Positions 1 through 11,569 of a stretch of 64,000 bases of DNA are shown here, in pieces (positions within the stretch are counted from its first letter, which is position 1; each line of letters begins with the position of its first letter). The notes under the pieces are model-generated. The model did not search any database and was not told the DNA's origin. It was given only the letters and a program-made list of their open reading frames with translations. A program made the position numbers and the translations under genes. Source of the DNA: CALMKX01 sp036274895 (GTDB lineage Bacteria; Acidobacteriota; Thermoanaerobaculia; Multivoradales; SZUA-115); assembly GCA_036274895.1 (NCBI GenBank), contig DASUEU010000085.1, positions 124,001 through 188,000 on the forward strand, read 5' to 3'.

Positions 1-16
1 CTGCGGCGAGCGGGCT

Positions 17-1411
17 TCAGAACGCGATCTGGAAGCGGCTGAAGAGGGCCTTCTCCTCCGGCCGGTCGCCGCCGGCGGCACCGCCCTCGAAGCTCGTCTG
101 GTCGTAGTCGAGCAGGAGCCGCACACCCTTGGCCAGATACCAGTTGACTCCGAACCCCCAGCTGGTCGCCTCGCGGGCGGCGCTGGCCGGGTTGGCGAAG
201 ACGGGGAAGGCGTCGTCGTCGATCGTCAAACGGTGCCAGCGCGCCGCGATCTCGAGGGCGCCCCAGCCCCCCATGCCAGCGACCAGGGGCTTGCTGGGAT
301 TCACCCCGCGGTAGGACGGCGAGCCGCCGAAGAGCACCCAGGACACCGTGACCTGATGAGAGCCGTGCTCCAGCTCGGCCCGGCTCGCCCCCCGCTCCAC
401 CTCCTGGCGCGAGCGCACCAGCTCGGCCAGCAGGCCGAAGGAGCCGCGGTAGAGGTGCAGCTGGGGCGACCAGCGGCCGAGGCTGCCGTCGGCCAGGGTG
501 GTGCCCGCCGCGGTGCCGTCCGAACGGTAGGAAAAGAAGGCCGCCTGCCCGGGCGTGCGATAGCTGGGCAGGCCCGGGGTGGCGGCGGAGCCCTCGCGGT
601 CGCCCCGGGAGGCGGCCAAGCCTAAGCCAAGCCCGGCCCAGGGGCTGGCGGTCTGGCCCGCGAAGGGCTGGACGAAGACGCGAGCGGCCAAGTCCTTGGC
701 GTCCTCGGCGTCGCCGTCGCCACTGCCGCCGTCGGCGACGCCGTTGAGGTAGGCCAGAGCCCAGCTCACCTTCTCACCTGCGAGCCCTCCGGACAGCTGC
801 ACCCCGAGATCACGGTTCGGTACCAGGTTGGTGGGCAGGGCGCGCTCGACGAAGACCAGGTCCGTGGCCGACTGCAACCGCTCGAGGCCGAAGGGGGACT
901 TGAACTTGCCGGCGCGGATCTGCAACGCCTTCGAGAGCTTGAAGTCGAGGTAGGCGTCCTGGAGCACGGTCCGCCCCTCGCCGAAGTCCGGCATGATCCG
1001 GAAGTCGAAGCGGTAGAAGAGGGTGCCCTCGAAGATCGGCCGCACGCGCCGGAGCACGAAGGTGTCGGTGGCCGGCCGCTCGCCGTCGTCCAGGAAGGCC
1101 CGGCCGTCGGCGTGGACGTAGCCCCGCAGCTTGAGCTGGAAAGCGCCGTCGGCCGAGCGCAGGGAGAAGCCGTTGCGGTCGGCGGTGACCGTGACCGCCG
1201 TCTTGGCCTTCTCGGCCGCCTGCTCGGCCGCGATCTCGTCTCGCCGCTCGAGGATGCGCAGTTTGCGCTCCAGCTCCTCGATGCGCTCTTCGAAAGTGGG
1301 TGCCGGGACCTCCGGCGGTGGAGTGGCCGGAGCCTGGGCCCCGGCCATCGAGGTCGTCCCCAGCACTGCACCGAGCAGCAGGGGGTAGAACGAGACGCTC
1401 ACGTTGCGCAT
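17..1411 (-). CDS. OprO/OprP-type phosphate-selective porin
   Basis: Encodes a 464-residue outer-membrane beta-barrel resembling the phosphate-selective porin O/P family, which forms anion channels. The start at 1411 gives a clean signal peptide (MRNVSVSFYPLLLGAVLG, cleavage after AGAQA) and has a GGAGG-type ribosome binding site directly upstream. A periplasmic coiled coil (EERIEELERKLRILERR) follows, then a barrel of alternating strands with the family-like stretches DFRIMPDFGEG and RAGKFKSPFGLERLQ, ending in a C-terminal Phe (FQIAF) as expected for BAM-recognised barrels. It is divergent from mfd and stands alone. Substrate specificity cannot be read from the sequence; only the fold and location are well supported. 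Confidence 0.85.
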   Translation of the reverse strand: MRNVSVSFYPLLLGAVLGTTSMAGAQAPATPPPEVPAPTFEERIEELERKLRILERRDEIAAEQAAEKAKTAVTVTADRNGFSLRSADGAFQLKLRGYVHADGRAFLDDGERPATDTFVLRRVRPIFEGTLFYRFDFRIMPDFGEGRTVLQDAYLDFKLSKALQIRAGKFKSPFGLERLQSATDLVFVERALPTNLVPNRDLGVQLSGGLAGEKVSWALAYLNGVADGGSGDGDAEDAKDLAARVFVQPFAGQTASPWAGLGLGLAASRGDREGSAATPGLPSYRTPGQAAFFSYRSDGTAAGTTLADGSLGRWSPQLHLYRGSFGLLAELVRSRQEVERGASRAELEHGSHQVTVSWVLFGGSPSYRGVNPSKPLVAGMGGWGALEIAARWHRLTIDDDAFPVFANPASAAREATSWGFGVNWYLAKGVRLLLDYDQTSFEGGAAGGDRPEEKALFSRFQIAF

Positions 1412-1574
1412 GGTGGGTCTTCCTCCCGGGTCTCTGGGCCGGCGCCGAGAGGCAACCGGCACGGCAGGGGCCAAGCCTAGGAAGGCCGGGTCACAGGGTC
1501 AGTCGCAAGACGGTGACGCGCCCCAGCGAGCGCCATGCGAGAGAGGCGATCTCCCCGGGTTAGACTTCCCCCGC

Positions 1575-5071
<3,497 letters not shown>

Positions 5072-5075
<4 letters not shown>

Positions 5076-5914
5076 GGCTGCGCCGGCGGACCCCCATCGC
5101 CCTTGCCCTGCTCGCGGCGACCCTGCTGGCTGATTGCCGGGAGCGGCCGGTGCGCTCCCACGACGCGGTGGCGACCATCGGTGATCGCGAGCTCTCCTAC
5201 CCCGAGTTCCAGAGCTATCTCGACGCCAACAGCGGCGGCGCCGGGGAGCAGCTCGCGGCAGAAGTGCTCTCGGGCCTCCTGGACCAGTTCCTGGAGGAGC
5301 GCCTGCTCGCCCGGCTGGCGGAGGAGATGGGCCTCGCCGCGCCGGGCACGGGCACCCGCTCGGCCTTGTCGAAGCTACTCGCCGACGGCGAGAACGCCAT
5401 CGACCGCGCGGCCATCGACGCCTACTACGGCGAGCACGCCGCTGAGTTCAGCCAGCCCGAGCGGGTACGCCTGCGCCAAATCTTGACCGACACCTCCGCC
5501 GAAGCCGACCGAGCCCGGCGCCGCATCCTCGGTGGTGAGGACTTCGCCAAGGTCGCCCGGGAGGTCTCGAAGGCCCCTGACGCGGGGAGCGGCGGCGGCC
5601 CCAGTGAGCTGGCACGGACGGACCTTCCGCCCGAGCTGGCGGCCGCCATCCTGAGCCTCGATCCCGGCGAGCTTTCCGCGGTGATCGCCGCCGACTATGG
5701 CTTCCATCTCTTCCAGGTGGTCGAGAAACTGCCCGCCGAGCGGCTCCCCCTCGAGGCCGTGAGAGGGCAGATCCGCCGCCGCCTGGCCGAGGACGCCCGG
5801 CGCGCCCGCCTCGAACGCCTGCTCTTGGACGCCCGGAGCCGCTACAATCTGGAGCTCTATGCCGAAAACCTTCCCTTCGAGTACCGCGGGCGCTACGGCC
5901 GCACGGGCGGCTAG
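5072..5914 (+). CDS. parvulin-type peptidyl-prolyl isomerase, probable lipoprotein
   Basis: A 280-residue exported PpiC/SurA-like folding factor. The N-terminus is a basic, hydrophobic signal with a lipobox-like LADC (Cys22); Asp at -1 is unusual, so lipidation is uncertain. Residues about 30-110 form the SurA N-terminal helical domain (IGDRELSYPEFQSYL), and residues about 125-225 the parvulin domain (VRLRQILTDT, GEDFAKVARE, DYGFHLFQVVEKL). It starts in an ATGA overlap with mfd and itself overlaps the next, related gene by 56 bases, so mfd and two outer-membrane-protein chaperones appear to be cotranscribed. It probably acts in the periplasm on outer-membrane proteins. Confidence 0.85.
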
Positions 5915-6971
5915 AGCCGCTCTCCTCGTCTGCGCCCTCCTCGCCCTCGGCTCGGGCCCGGCCCTGGCCGAGACCCTGAACCGGATCGTCATCCAGGTCA
6001 ACGACCGGATCACCACCTTCCACGAGTACCAGGTCGCGCTCGGCGATCGGCAGGCCGGCCTCGAGCGGGCCCAGCTGCCGGCCGAGGAGCGCTCGCGGGT
6101 CGAGAACCGCCTGCCTGCGGAGGTGCTGCGCTCGATCTTCGAGGAGATGCTGCTGCTCTCGCGAGCCGACCAGCTCTCCCTGCGCACCAGCGCCTCGGAG
6201 ATCGAGGCGATGCTCGACGAGATCCAGCAGGCCAACAACTTCACCTCCCGCGACGAGCTGAAGCAAGCGGTGACCGCCTCGGGCCAGACCTGGGAGGCGT
6301 TCCGCGAGCAGCTGGAGAAGAACCAGCGGATCCAGGAAGTGATCGGCCGAGAGGTCTCGAGCCGCATCAAGCTGGAAGAGGACGACCTGCGCATCTACTA
6401 CCGCGACCACTCCGAGCAGTTCACCATCCCCGAGGAGAGGCGGCTGGTCGAGGTGGTCGTGCTCGACTCGAGCAGCCTCGACGACGGCGCCAAGAAGGCC
6501 CTGGCCGATGAGCTCTCGCGCCGGATGAACGCCGGCGAGGCCCCCGCCACCCTGGTGGCGGAGACCGCCGGCCGCGGTGAGACCAGCGGCGTGATCGACC
6601 TCGATTGGGTACCCAAGGGAGACCTCGATCCAACCCTCGAGGCGGCGATCGCAGGTCTCAAGCCGGGTCAGGCGAGTCAGCCGGTGTCCGCCCGCGGCGG
6701 CCTCCACGTGCTCCAGCTCGTCGACCTTCGCCCGGCCCGCTTGCGCGGCTTCGATGAGGTCAAGGAGGAGATCTCTCACCGCGAGCGCAGCCGTCGCTTC
6801 GAGAAGGAGTTTCCGGTCTACCTGAAGGAGCTGGAAGCCAAGTCCTACGTGGTCGTCAACGCCCCCCCGGGAGCCGAGAACTTCCGCCGCACCACCCCCG
6901 AACCGCGGCCCGGGGAGGACCCGCTCGACGCGTTCCGCAAGCCGAAGGAGAAAGCCGCAGGAAAGCCGTAG
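5859..6971 (+). CDS. SurA-like periplasmic chaperone / peptidyl-prolyl isomerase
   Basis: A 370-residue secreted protein with a signal peptide (ALLVCALLALGSGPALA, cut before ETLNRIVIQVNDRITTF). The first mature residues and the helical domain match SurA (NRIVIQVNDRIITxxE pattern, LRSIFEEMLLLSRAD). One parvulin domain follows (IPEERRLVEVVVLDSS to ARGGLHVLQLVDLRPAR) and a proline-rich, charged tail. SurA usually has two parvulin domains; this one has a single domain, which is common outside Proteobacteria. The start lies inside the preceding isomerase gene. An intergenic REP-like element begins 26 bases after its stop. Confidence 0.87.
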   Translation: MPKTFPSSTAGATAARAARAALLVCALLALGSGPALAETLNRIVIQVNDRITTFHEYQVALGDRQAGLERAQLPAEERSRVENRLPAEVLRSIFEEMLLLSRADQLSLRTSASEIEAMLDEIQQANNFTSRDELKQAVTASGQTWEAFREQLEKNQRIQEVIGREVSSRIKLEEDDLRIYYRDHSEQFTIPEERRLVEVVVLDSSSLDDGAKKALADELSRRMNAGEAPATLVAETAGRGETSGVIDLDWVPKGDLDPTLEAAIAGLKPGQASQPVSARGGLHVLQLVDLRPARLRGFDEVKEEISHRERSRRFEKEFPVYLKELEAKSYVVVNAPPGAENFRRTTPEPRPGEDPLDAFRKPKEKAAGKP

Positions 6972-6996
6972 GGTTTGCTGCGCGCCGCCTCCCCCA

Positions 6997-7043
6997 CGAG
7001 GCGTTGAAACGCCTCGCTACCCATGAACGTCCCTGGCGGGACG
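6997..7043 (+). repeat. REP-like double-hairpin element, copy A
   Basis: Two hairpins: CGAGGCGTTGAAACGCCTCG (6997-7016) and CGTCCCTGGCGGGACG (7028-7043). They are separated by CTAC plus CCATGAA. On the other strand this reads GTAG followed at once by a perfect palindrome, the architecture of REP elements. It sits 26 bases downstream of the SurA-like gene in the sense orientation. The 332-base gap 6972-7303 holds this copy, a 25-bp inverted repeat, a short GC hairpin and copy B; no gene is seen in it. Confidence 0.8.
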
Positions 7044-7087
7044 AAGAGGGCCCTTCCATCTGTCATTCCCGCGCAAGGGACGCCATA

Positions 7088-7167
7088 GGAGCGCCGAGCC
7101 CCAGCTCGGCGTATTCCGCCTTGGAGGACCGTGCGAGAAAAGACGCCGAGCTGGGGCTCGGCGCTCC
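7088..7167. repeat. 25-bp perfect inverted repeat (large hairpin)
   Basis: The arms 7088-7112 and 7143-7167 are exact reverse complements, separated by 30 bases. The shorter outer pair ATTCCCGC (about 7067-7074) and GCGGGAAT extends the fold. Each arm also contains GCCGAGCCCCAGCTCGGC, itself nearly self-complementary. A small hairpin CCCCCGC-TTTC-GCGGGGG follows at 7214-7231. There is no coding potential and no T-tract, so this looks like an intergenic repeat rather than a simple terminator. Confidence 0.75.
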
Positions 7168-7267
7168 CAGATGCGGGAATCCGTCTACGTCCTCCCAGTC
7201 AGCAGGAGATGGACCCCCGCTTTCGCGGGGGTGACGACAAGACGCTGGGCTCCAGCTTCCCCTCCCC

Positions 7268-7314
7268 CGTCCCGTCAGGGACGTTCATGGGTAGCGAGGG
7301 ATTTCAATCCCTCG
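7268..7314 (-). repeat. REP-like double-hairpin element, copy B (inverted)
   Basis: Read on the minus strand: CGAGGGATTGAAATCCCTCG (7295-7314), CTAC, CCATGAA, then CGTCCCTGACGGGACG (7268-7283). Compared with copy A, three stem pairs of the first hairpin have changed on both sides while the central T-GA-A is kept, and the loop of the second hairpin differs. The element overlaps the end of the DUF420 gene and supplies its last residues and stop codon. Confidence 0.8.
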
Positions 7315-7762
7315 GCCAGGCCCGCTGGTACATCTGAACCAGCACCACCGCAGCCGAGATCAGGCCCAGCACGGCCGCCACCACCGCCAGCCGGCCGAGC
7401 CAGCGGTGCCACACCCGCGGCGGGGTCCCCGCGGCGGCGGCAGTGACGAAGTCGCGCCGGGCCGCGAGCCAGCGGGCGGCCCCGCCGGCGAGCAGCATCA
7501 CCAGGACGATCGTCTCGTGGATGCGCAGGGTGAGGATGGCCGCGGGGCTCCAGCTGGCCAAGTCCTCGCGGCCGAGGAAGAGTACCTTGAGCAGGTAGGA
7601 CAGCAGGAACACCAGCACAGCCGCGACGGCCACGTTCATCCGCCGGCGGTGCCGCGCGATCTCCCCCCTGCGAGCCAGCCGCCAGCCACCGAGGGCCAGG
7701 GCCACCGCAAGAGCCAGATCGAGCAGAGCGAAGGTCCAGTAAGCCAGACGGGCGTCCACCAC
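7304..7762 (-). CDS. DUF420 family membrane protein
   Basis: A 152-residue integral membrane protein with about four hydrophobic segments (FALLDLALAVALALGGW, VAVAAVLVFLLSYLLKVLF, ILTLRIHETIVLVMLLAG, LAVVAAVLGLISAAVVLVQ). It has the DUF420 pattern, including RRRMN near the second helix and an IHETIV histidine motif. DUF420 proteins are often linked with cytochrome oxidase genes; none is nearby. The final residues PRD and the TGA lie inside the first hairpin of REP copy B, so the 3' end of this gene was apparently remodelled by the repeat. Unrelated to the divergent dcw operon. Confidence 0.75.
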   Translation of the reverse strand: MVDARLAYWTFALLDLALAVALALGGWRLARRGEIARHRRRMNVAVAAVLVFLLSYLLKVLFLGREDLASWSPAAILTLRIHETIVLVMLLAGGAARWLAARRDFVTAAAAGTPPRVWHRWLGRLAVVAAVLGLISAAVVLVQMYQRAWPRD

Positions 7763-7773
7763 CAGCCACCCAT

Positions 7774-7974
7774 CTAGCCGGCGCGACCGAGGGCACTGGC
7801 GCCAGTCAGCTTCCCCTCTACTGCTTCCTCCTCAGCATCTCTCAGGCCTCCCAAGAACCCAGGGAGCAGCAGCAGCTCAGCGGTGGCCTCGTCGGCCTCG
7901 GACATTTCGAGTGGCTCGGCCTCCAGACGGCCCTGCGGAGCGCGAGCGGCTTCTGCGGTCTTGGGCTGGCTCAT
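7774..7974 (-). CDS. small acidic hypothetical protein
   Basis: A possible 66-residue acidic protein (MSQPKTAEAARAPQGRLE), rich in Glu and Ala, with no family recognised. It would lie 11 bases upstream of the DUF420 gene on the same strand and face away from mraZ. No clear Shine-Dalgarno precedes the ATG at 7974. It could be a real upstream partner of DUF420 or only an open frame in GC-rich DNA. Confidence 0.3.
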   Translation of the reverse strand: MSQPKTAEAARAPQGRLEAEPLEMSEADEATAELLLLPGFLGGLRDAEEEAVEGKLTGASALGRAG

Positions 7975-7996
7975 TTCGCGAGTCTATCGGGTCGGA

Positions 7997-8041
7997 GTGG
8001 GACTCAGCGGAACTTTGTGGAGCGTTGTGGACAGAAGTGGG
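7997..8041 (+). promoter_or_regulatory. MraZ operator: five 10-bp-phased GTGGR boxes
   Basis: Direct boxes start every 10 bases: GTGGG (7997), GCGGA (8007), GTGGA (8017), GTGGA (8027) and GTGGG (8037). Known MraZ operators are three or four TGGG-type repeats with the same one-turn spacing upstream of mraZ. The last two boxes overlap the -35 region, which fits autorepression of the dcw operon. The second box has a single C in place of T. Confidence 0.85.
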
Positions 8042-8056
8042 CGGATTCGGTAGACT
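8028..8056 (+). promoter_or_regulatory. dcw operon promoter (sigma70-like)
   Basis: A -35 element TGGACA (8028-8033) and a -10 element TAGACT (8051-8056) are separated by 17 bases, giving a predicted start near 8063 and a leader of about 30 bases before mraZ. It overlaps the MraZ boxes at 8027 and 8037. Confidence 0.65.
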
Positions 8057-8092
8057 CGCCTCTAAACGCCTCTGCATCCGAGGGCGGGAGCC

Positions 8093-8542
8093 ATGTTTCG
8101 GGGTAGCGCACCAGCGACCATCGACGAGAAGGGCCGGCTGAAAGTCCCGGCCGACTTCCGCAAAGTGCTCGAGGACAACTTCGGTCCCGAGCTGCCGGAC
8201 TTCTTCGTCACCTCGATCGCCGGCGACCGCGCCTTCCTCTACCCCCTGCCCGTCTGGGAAGGCATCGAGGCACGCCTGGCCAAGATGCCCTCCACCGACC
8301 GCGCCCGCGCCCGCTACCTCGAGCGGGCCAACTACTACGGCCAGCAGGTCAAGGCCGACGCCCAGGGCCGCCTGGTGATCCCTCAGATCCTGCGCGAGGC
8401 CGCCCGCATGAATGGCGAAGTGGTGGTCAACGCTCAGCTCGATCACCTCGAAGTGTGGAACCGCGAGCGCATCGAGCAGCGCTTCGCCGAGGATCCCTTC
8501 ACCGAAGACGACTACCGGGCTCTCGCGGAGCACGGGATCTGA
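8093..8542 (+). CDS. mraZ: transcriptional regulator / division protein MraZ
   Basis: A 149-residue protein with two AbrB-like SpoVT swapped-hairpin domains: FRGSAPATIDEKGRLKVPADF at the start and a second at about residues 80-130 (KADAQGRLVIPQILREAA). MraZ forms ring-shaped oligomers that bind phased GTGG repeats and repress the operon they lead; such repeats lie directly upstream. The ATG at 8093 has GGGCGGGAG upstream. It is the first gene of the division and cell wall cluster and is followed after 10 bases by rsmH, the canonical order. Confidence 0.96.
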   Translation: MFRGSAPATIDEKGRLKVPADFRKVLEDNFGPELPDFFVTSIAGDRAFLYPLPVWEGIEARLAKMPSTDRARARYLERANYYGQQVKADAQGRLVIPQILREAARMNGEVVVNAQLDHLEVWNRERIEQRFAEDPFTEDDYRALAEHGI

Positions 8543-8552
8543 AGGTGGGACG

Positions 8553-9488
8553 TTGGATGCCCTGCACGTCCCCGTCCTGGCGCGCGAGGTGGTCGGGCTG
8601 CTCGAGCCTGGCCGCGGCGGCACCTTCGTCGACGTCACCCTGGGCCTGGGGGGCCATGCCGAGCAGCTGCTCGAGGCCAGGCCGGACGTCCGATTGGTGG
8701 GCGTCGATCGCGACCCACAGGCTCTCGAACTCGCGGGCCAGCGCCTGGCCCGCTTCGGTGAGCGGGTGCGCCTCGCCCAGGGTGATTTCCGCCACCTCGC
8801 CGAGATCTTGGGCGACCTCGGCGTCGGCCCCCTCGACGGCATCCTCGCCGACCTGGGCGTTTCCTCGCTGCAACTGGACCGGGGTGAGCGCGGCTTTTCC
8901 ATCCGCCGTGACGGCCCCCTCGACATGCGCATGGGGCCGAGCGGCCCGACCGCTCGAGAGATCGTGAATCGGTATCCGGAGGCGGCGTTGGAGAAGATCT
9001 TCCGCGACTACGGCGAAGAGCGGCAGGCGCGGGCGATCGCACGGGCGATCGAGAAGGCGCGCCGCGAGGGGCCCATCGAGACCACCGGCGAGCTGGCGGC
9101 GATCGTCCATCGCGTCCAGCGCCGCAAGGCGCCGCCGCGGCACGGCGAGCCCCGCATCGACCCGGCCACGCGGGTGTTCCAGGCCCTGCGCATCGAGGTC
9201 AACCAGGAGCTCTCCGCCCTACCCGAGATGCTCGACCAGGCGGTCAACCTGCTCGCCGCCGACGGCCGGCTGGTGGTCATCTCCTACCACAGCCTCGAAG
9301 ACCGCATCGTCAAGAACACCTTCCGGGATCTCGCCCGCGGCGAGGTGGACGAGATCACCGGCCGGCCGCGCAGCGAGACCCAGCTGATCGAGGTTCTGAC
9401 CAAGCACCCCATCCGCCCCGCTCCCGAGGAGGTCGAGGCCAACCCCCGCTCCCGCTCGGCTCGCCTGCGCGCCGCCCGGAGGCTCTAG
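8553..9488 (+). CDS. rsmH: 16S rRNA (cytosine1402-N4)-methyltransferase RsmH
   Basis: Methylates N4 of C1402 in 16S rRNA using S-adenosylmethionine. The chosen start is TTG at 8553, preceded by AAGGTGGGA. It gives 311 residues beginning DALHVPVLAREVVGLL, the usual length and N-terminus. The frame continues into mraZ, but a start there would overlap by 130 bases. Motifs: TLGLGGHAEQLL (SAM loop), DRDPQAL, DGILADLGVSSLQLD, ERGFSIRRDGPLDMRM, VISYHSLEDRIVKN. The C-terminus RSRSARLRAARR is typical. The downstream ftsL begins at the next base. Confidence 0.95.
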   Translation: MDALHVPVLAREVVGLLEPGRGGTFVDVTLGLGGHAEQLLEARPDVRLVGVDRDPQALELAGQRLARFGERVRLAQGDFRHLAEILGDLGVGPLDGILADLGVSSLQLDRGERGFSIRRDGPLDMRMGPSGPTAREIVNRYPEAALEKIFRDYGEERQARAIARAIEKARREGPIETTGELAAIVHRVQRRKAPPRHGEPRIDPATRVFQALRIEVNQELSALPEMLDQAVNLLAADGRLVVISYHSLEDRIVKNTFRDLARGEVDEITGRPRSETQLIEVLTKHPIRPAPEEVEANPRSRSARLRAARRL

Positions 9489-9839
9489 GTGCGCACTCCC
9501 TACGCCCTCACCCCGCCCCGCGACGGAGCCAACAGCTACCTGCGGCGCGAGCGGGACCGCAAGCGCTGGCGGGAGCTGCTGGTGGTGGTGATCACCCTGC
9601 TGCCCTTCGGCGCGGGGCTCTTGATCTACACCTGGATCCAGGTCCAGACCCTGGCGGCGGGCTACCGCATCACCGACCTCGAGCGCCGCGCCCGCGAGCT
9701 GGCCCGCGAGCGCCAGCACCTCGAGCTGACCCTGGCCGAGCGCTCGCGCGCCGCGGCGGTGGAAGCGGTAGCGAGCGGAGATCTCGGCATGAGCGCCCAA
9801 AGCGCCGACCAGACCCTCTATCTCGAGGACTTGCCGTGA
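9489..9839 (+). CDS. ftsL: cell division protein FtsL-like
   Basis: A 116-residue bitopic protein: basic cytoplasmic N-terminus (YLRRERDRKRWREL), one membrane helix (LLVVVITLLPFGAGLLIYTW), then a periplasmic heptad-rich coiled coil (ITDLERRARELARERQHLELTLAERSR). FtsL proteins diverge strongly in sequence; the assignment rests on topology, size and position between rsmH and ftsI. It begins with GTG directly after the rsmH stop; GGAGG in the end of rsmH serves as ribosome binding site. It is expected to form a complex with FtsQ and FtsB-like partners at the septum. Confidence 0.82.
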   Translation: MRTPYALTPPRDGANSYLRRERDRKRWRELLVVVITLLPFGAGLLIYTWIQVQTLAAGYRITDLERRARELARERQHLELTLAERSRAAAVEAVASGDLGMSAQSADQTLYLEDLP

Positions 9840-11569
9840 AGACCCGGGCGACGGTGCTCTTCACCCTGCTGGTGGCGTTCATGTTCGCCCTCCTCGGGCG
9901 GCTGCTCTACCTCCAGGTGGTGCGCCACGACCACTACGCCGAGCTGGCCGGGCGCCAGCAGCAGCGGGTGGTGGAGCTGGCGCCTCCCCGGGGCACCATC
10001 TTCGACGCCGCCGGCCGGCCCCTGGCCGTCTCCGGTCCCGCCGACTCGATCTACGCCGTGCCCCGCGAGATCAAGGACCCCACCGGCACGGCGATCCAGC
10101 TCGGGCAGGTGCTCGGCCTGCCGGCCCGCGACCTGGCGCCCCGCCTCAAGGGCAACGGCTGGTTCGTGTGGGTCGCCCGGCTGGTGGACCGCGAGGTGGC
10201 CCAGCGCGTCAAGGCTCTCTCCCTGCCGGGCGTGGGTGTCAAGGAGGAGAACCGCCGCTTCTACCCCCAGGGCGAGCTGGCGGCCCACGTGCTGGGCTTC
10301 GTCGGCACCGACTTCCACGGCCTGGCCGGCCTCGAGCGCAGCTTCGATGGAGAAGTCACCGGCAAGACCGGGCGCCGGGTGGTGAGGAAGGACGCCGGCG
10401 GCCGCTACGCCTTCGACGCCGACCTCGAGTGGCAAGACGCCGAGCCCGGCAAGGACTTGCACCTGACCCTCGACGCCTCCCTCCAGTACCTGGCCGAGCG
10501 GGAGCTGGGCCGGGCGGTCGAGGAGTACGGTGCCCAGGGCGGCAGCGTGGTGGTGCTCGACCCCAAGAGTGGTGCCGTCCTGGCGATGGCCTCGCTGCCC
10601 ACCTTCGACCCAAATCGCTTTAATGACTACGAAGATCTGGACAGACGGGGAAAGAACCGCGTCATCACCGACGTCTTCGAGCCCGGCTCCACCTTCAAGA
10701 TGGTCACCGTCTCGGCCGCTCTCGAGGCGAACCTGGCCGACGCCACCGACGTCTTCGACTGCGGCAACGGCCAGTTCGTCTTCGGCAACGTCACCATCCG
10801 CGATCACAAGCCTTTCGGGGTCCTCACCTTGCGCGACGTGATCGCGAAGTCCTCGAACGTCGGTGCCATCCGGGTCGGCCTGCTGGCCGGCGAAGAGAGG
10901 CTGTGGAACCAGATCTCGGCACTGGGCTTCGGCCGGAAGACCGGCATCGAGCTGGCAGGGGAGAGCGCCGGCCTGTTGCGCCCGAAGGAGCGCTGGCAGC
11001 CGATCGACAAGGCTTACATCTCCTTCGGCCAGGGCATCGCCGTCACCGCCCTCCAGCTGGCCACGGCCTTCGCCGCGGTGGCCAACGGCGGCGTGCTGGT
11101 GCGGCCCTACCTGGTCGAGGCGAAGGGGACGGACGGCCACCGCGAGGCGACTGCCAGGCGGCCGGTGGTGGTGAACCGGGCGATGTCGCCAGCCACGGCC
11201 CTGCGGGTCGAGCGGCTGCTCGAGGCGGTGCTGCTGCCGGGGGGCACGGCCCACTCTTCCGCCCTCGAGGGCTACGCCCTGGCGGGCAAGACGGGCACGG
11301 CGCAGATGGCGGACGGGCGGGGGTACTCCGCTACGGATCACATGGCGGTCTTCGCCGGCTTCGCCCCCGGGCGGGACCCCCGCCTGGCGATCGCCGTGGT
11401 GGTCGACCGGCCGCGCAAGGACTACCACGGCGGCAGCGTGGCGGCGCCGGTGTTCTCCGCCATCGTCCGCCAGGCCCTGCTCTACCAAGGGGTGCGGCCG
11501 GTGCGGGAGGAGAAGCTGACCAGGTGGCCGGGGGAGAAGGTCCGCGAGACCGGGGAGACGGGGCCGTGA
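9836..11569 (+). CDS. ftsI: peptidoglycan D,D-transpeptidase FtsI (PBP3)
   Basis: A septal class B penicillin-binding protein of 577 residues. It has an N-terminal membrane anchor (TVLFTLLVAFMFALLGRLLYLQ), a PBP dimerisation domain starting with RGTIFDAAGRPLA, and a transpeptidase domain with all three active-site motifs: STFK (Ser285), SSN (KSSNVG) and KTGT (Lys485). The GTG start overlaps ftsL by 4 bases. There is no C-terminal PASTA domain. It works with FtsW to cross-link septal peptidoglycan in the periplasm. Confidence 0.96.
   Translation: MKTRATVLFTLLVAFMFALLGRLLYLQVVRHDHYAELAGRQQQRVVELAPPRGTIFDAAGRPLAVSGPADSIYAVPREIKDPTGTAIQLGQVLGLPARDLAPRLKGNGWFVWVARLVDREVAQRVKALSLPGVGVKEENRRFYPQGELAAHVLGFVGTDFHGLAGLERSFDGEVTGKTGRRVVRKDAGGRYAFDADLEWQDAEPGKDLHLTLDASLQYLAERELGRAVEEYGAQGGSVVVLDPKSGAVLAMASLPTFDPNRFNDYEDLDRRGKNRVITDVFEPGSTFKMVTVSAALEANLADATDVFDCGNGQFVFGNVTIRDHKPFGVLTLRDVIAKSSNVGAIRVGLLAGEERLWNQISALGFGRKTGIELAGESAGLLRPKERWQPIDKAYISFGQGIAVTALQLATAFAAVANGGVLVRPYLVEAKGTDGHREATARRPVVVNRAMSPATALRVERLLEAVLLPGGTAHSSALEGYALAGKTGTAQMADGRGYSATDHMAVFAGFAPGRDPRLAIAVVVDRPRKDYHGGSVAAPVFSAIVRQALLYQGVRPVREEKLTRWPGEKVRETGETGP

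Noticed and set aside
6972..7320. CRISPR array or IS remnant in the repeat-rich gap
   Set aside because: Only one direct and one inverted copy, no regular spacers, no transposase fragment.
9818..11488. 556-codon open frame antisense to ftsI
   Set aside because: Shadow frame created by GC-rich third positions of ftsI; no protein-like motifs.
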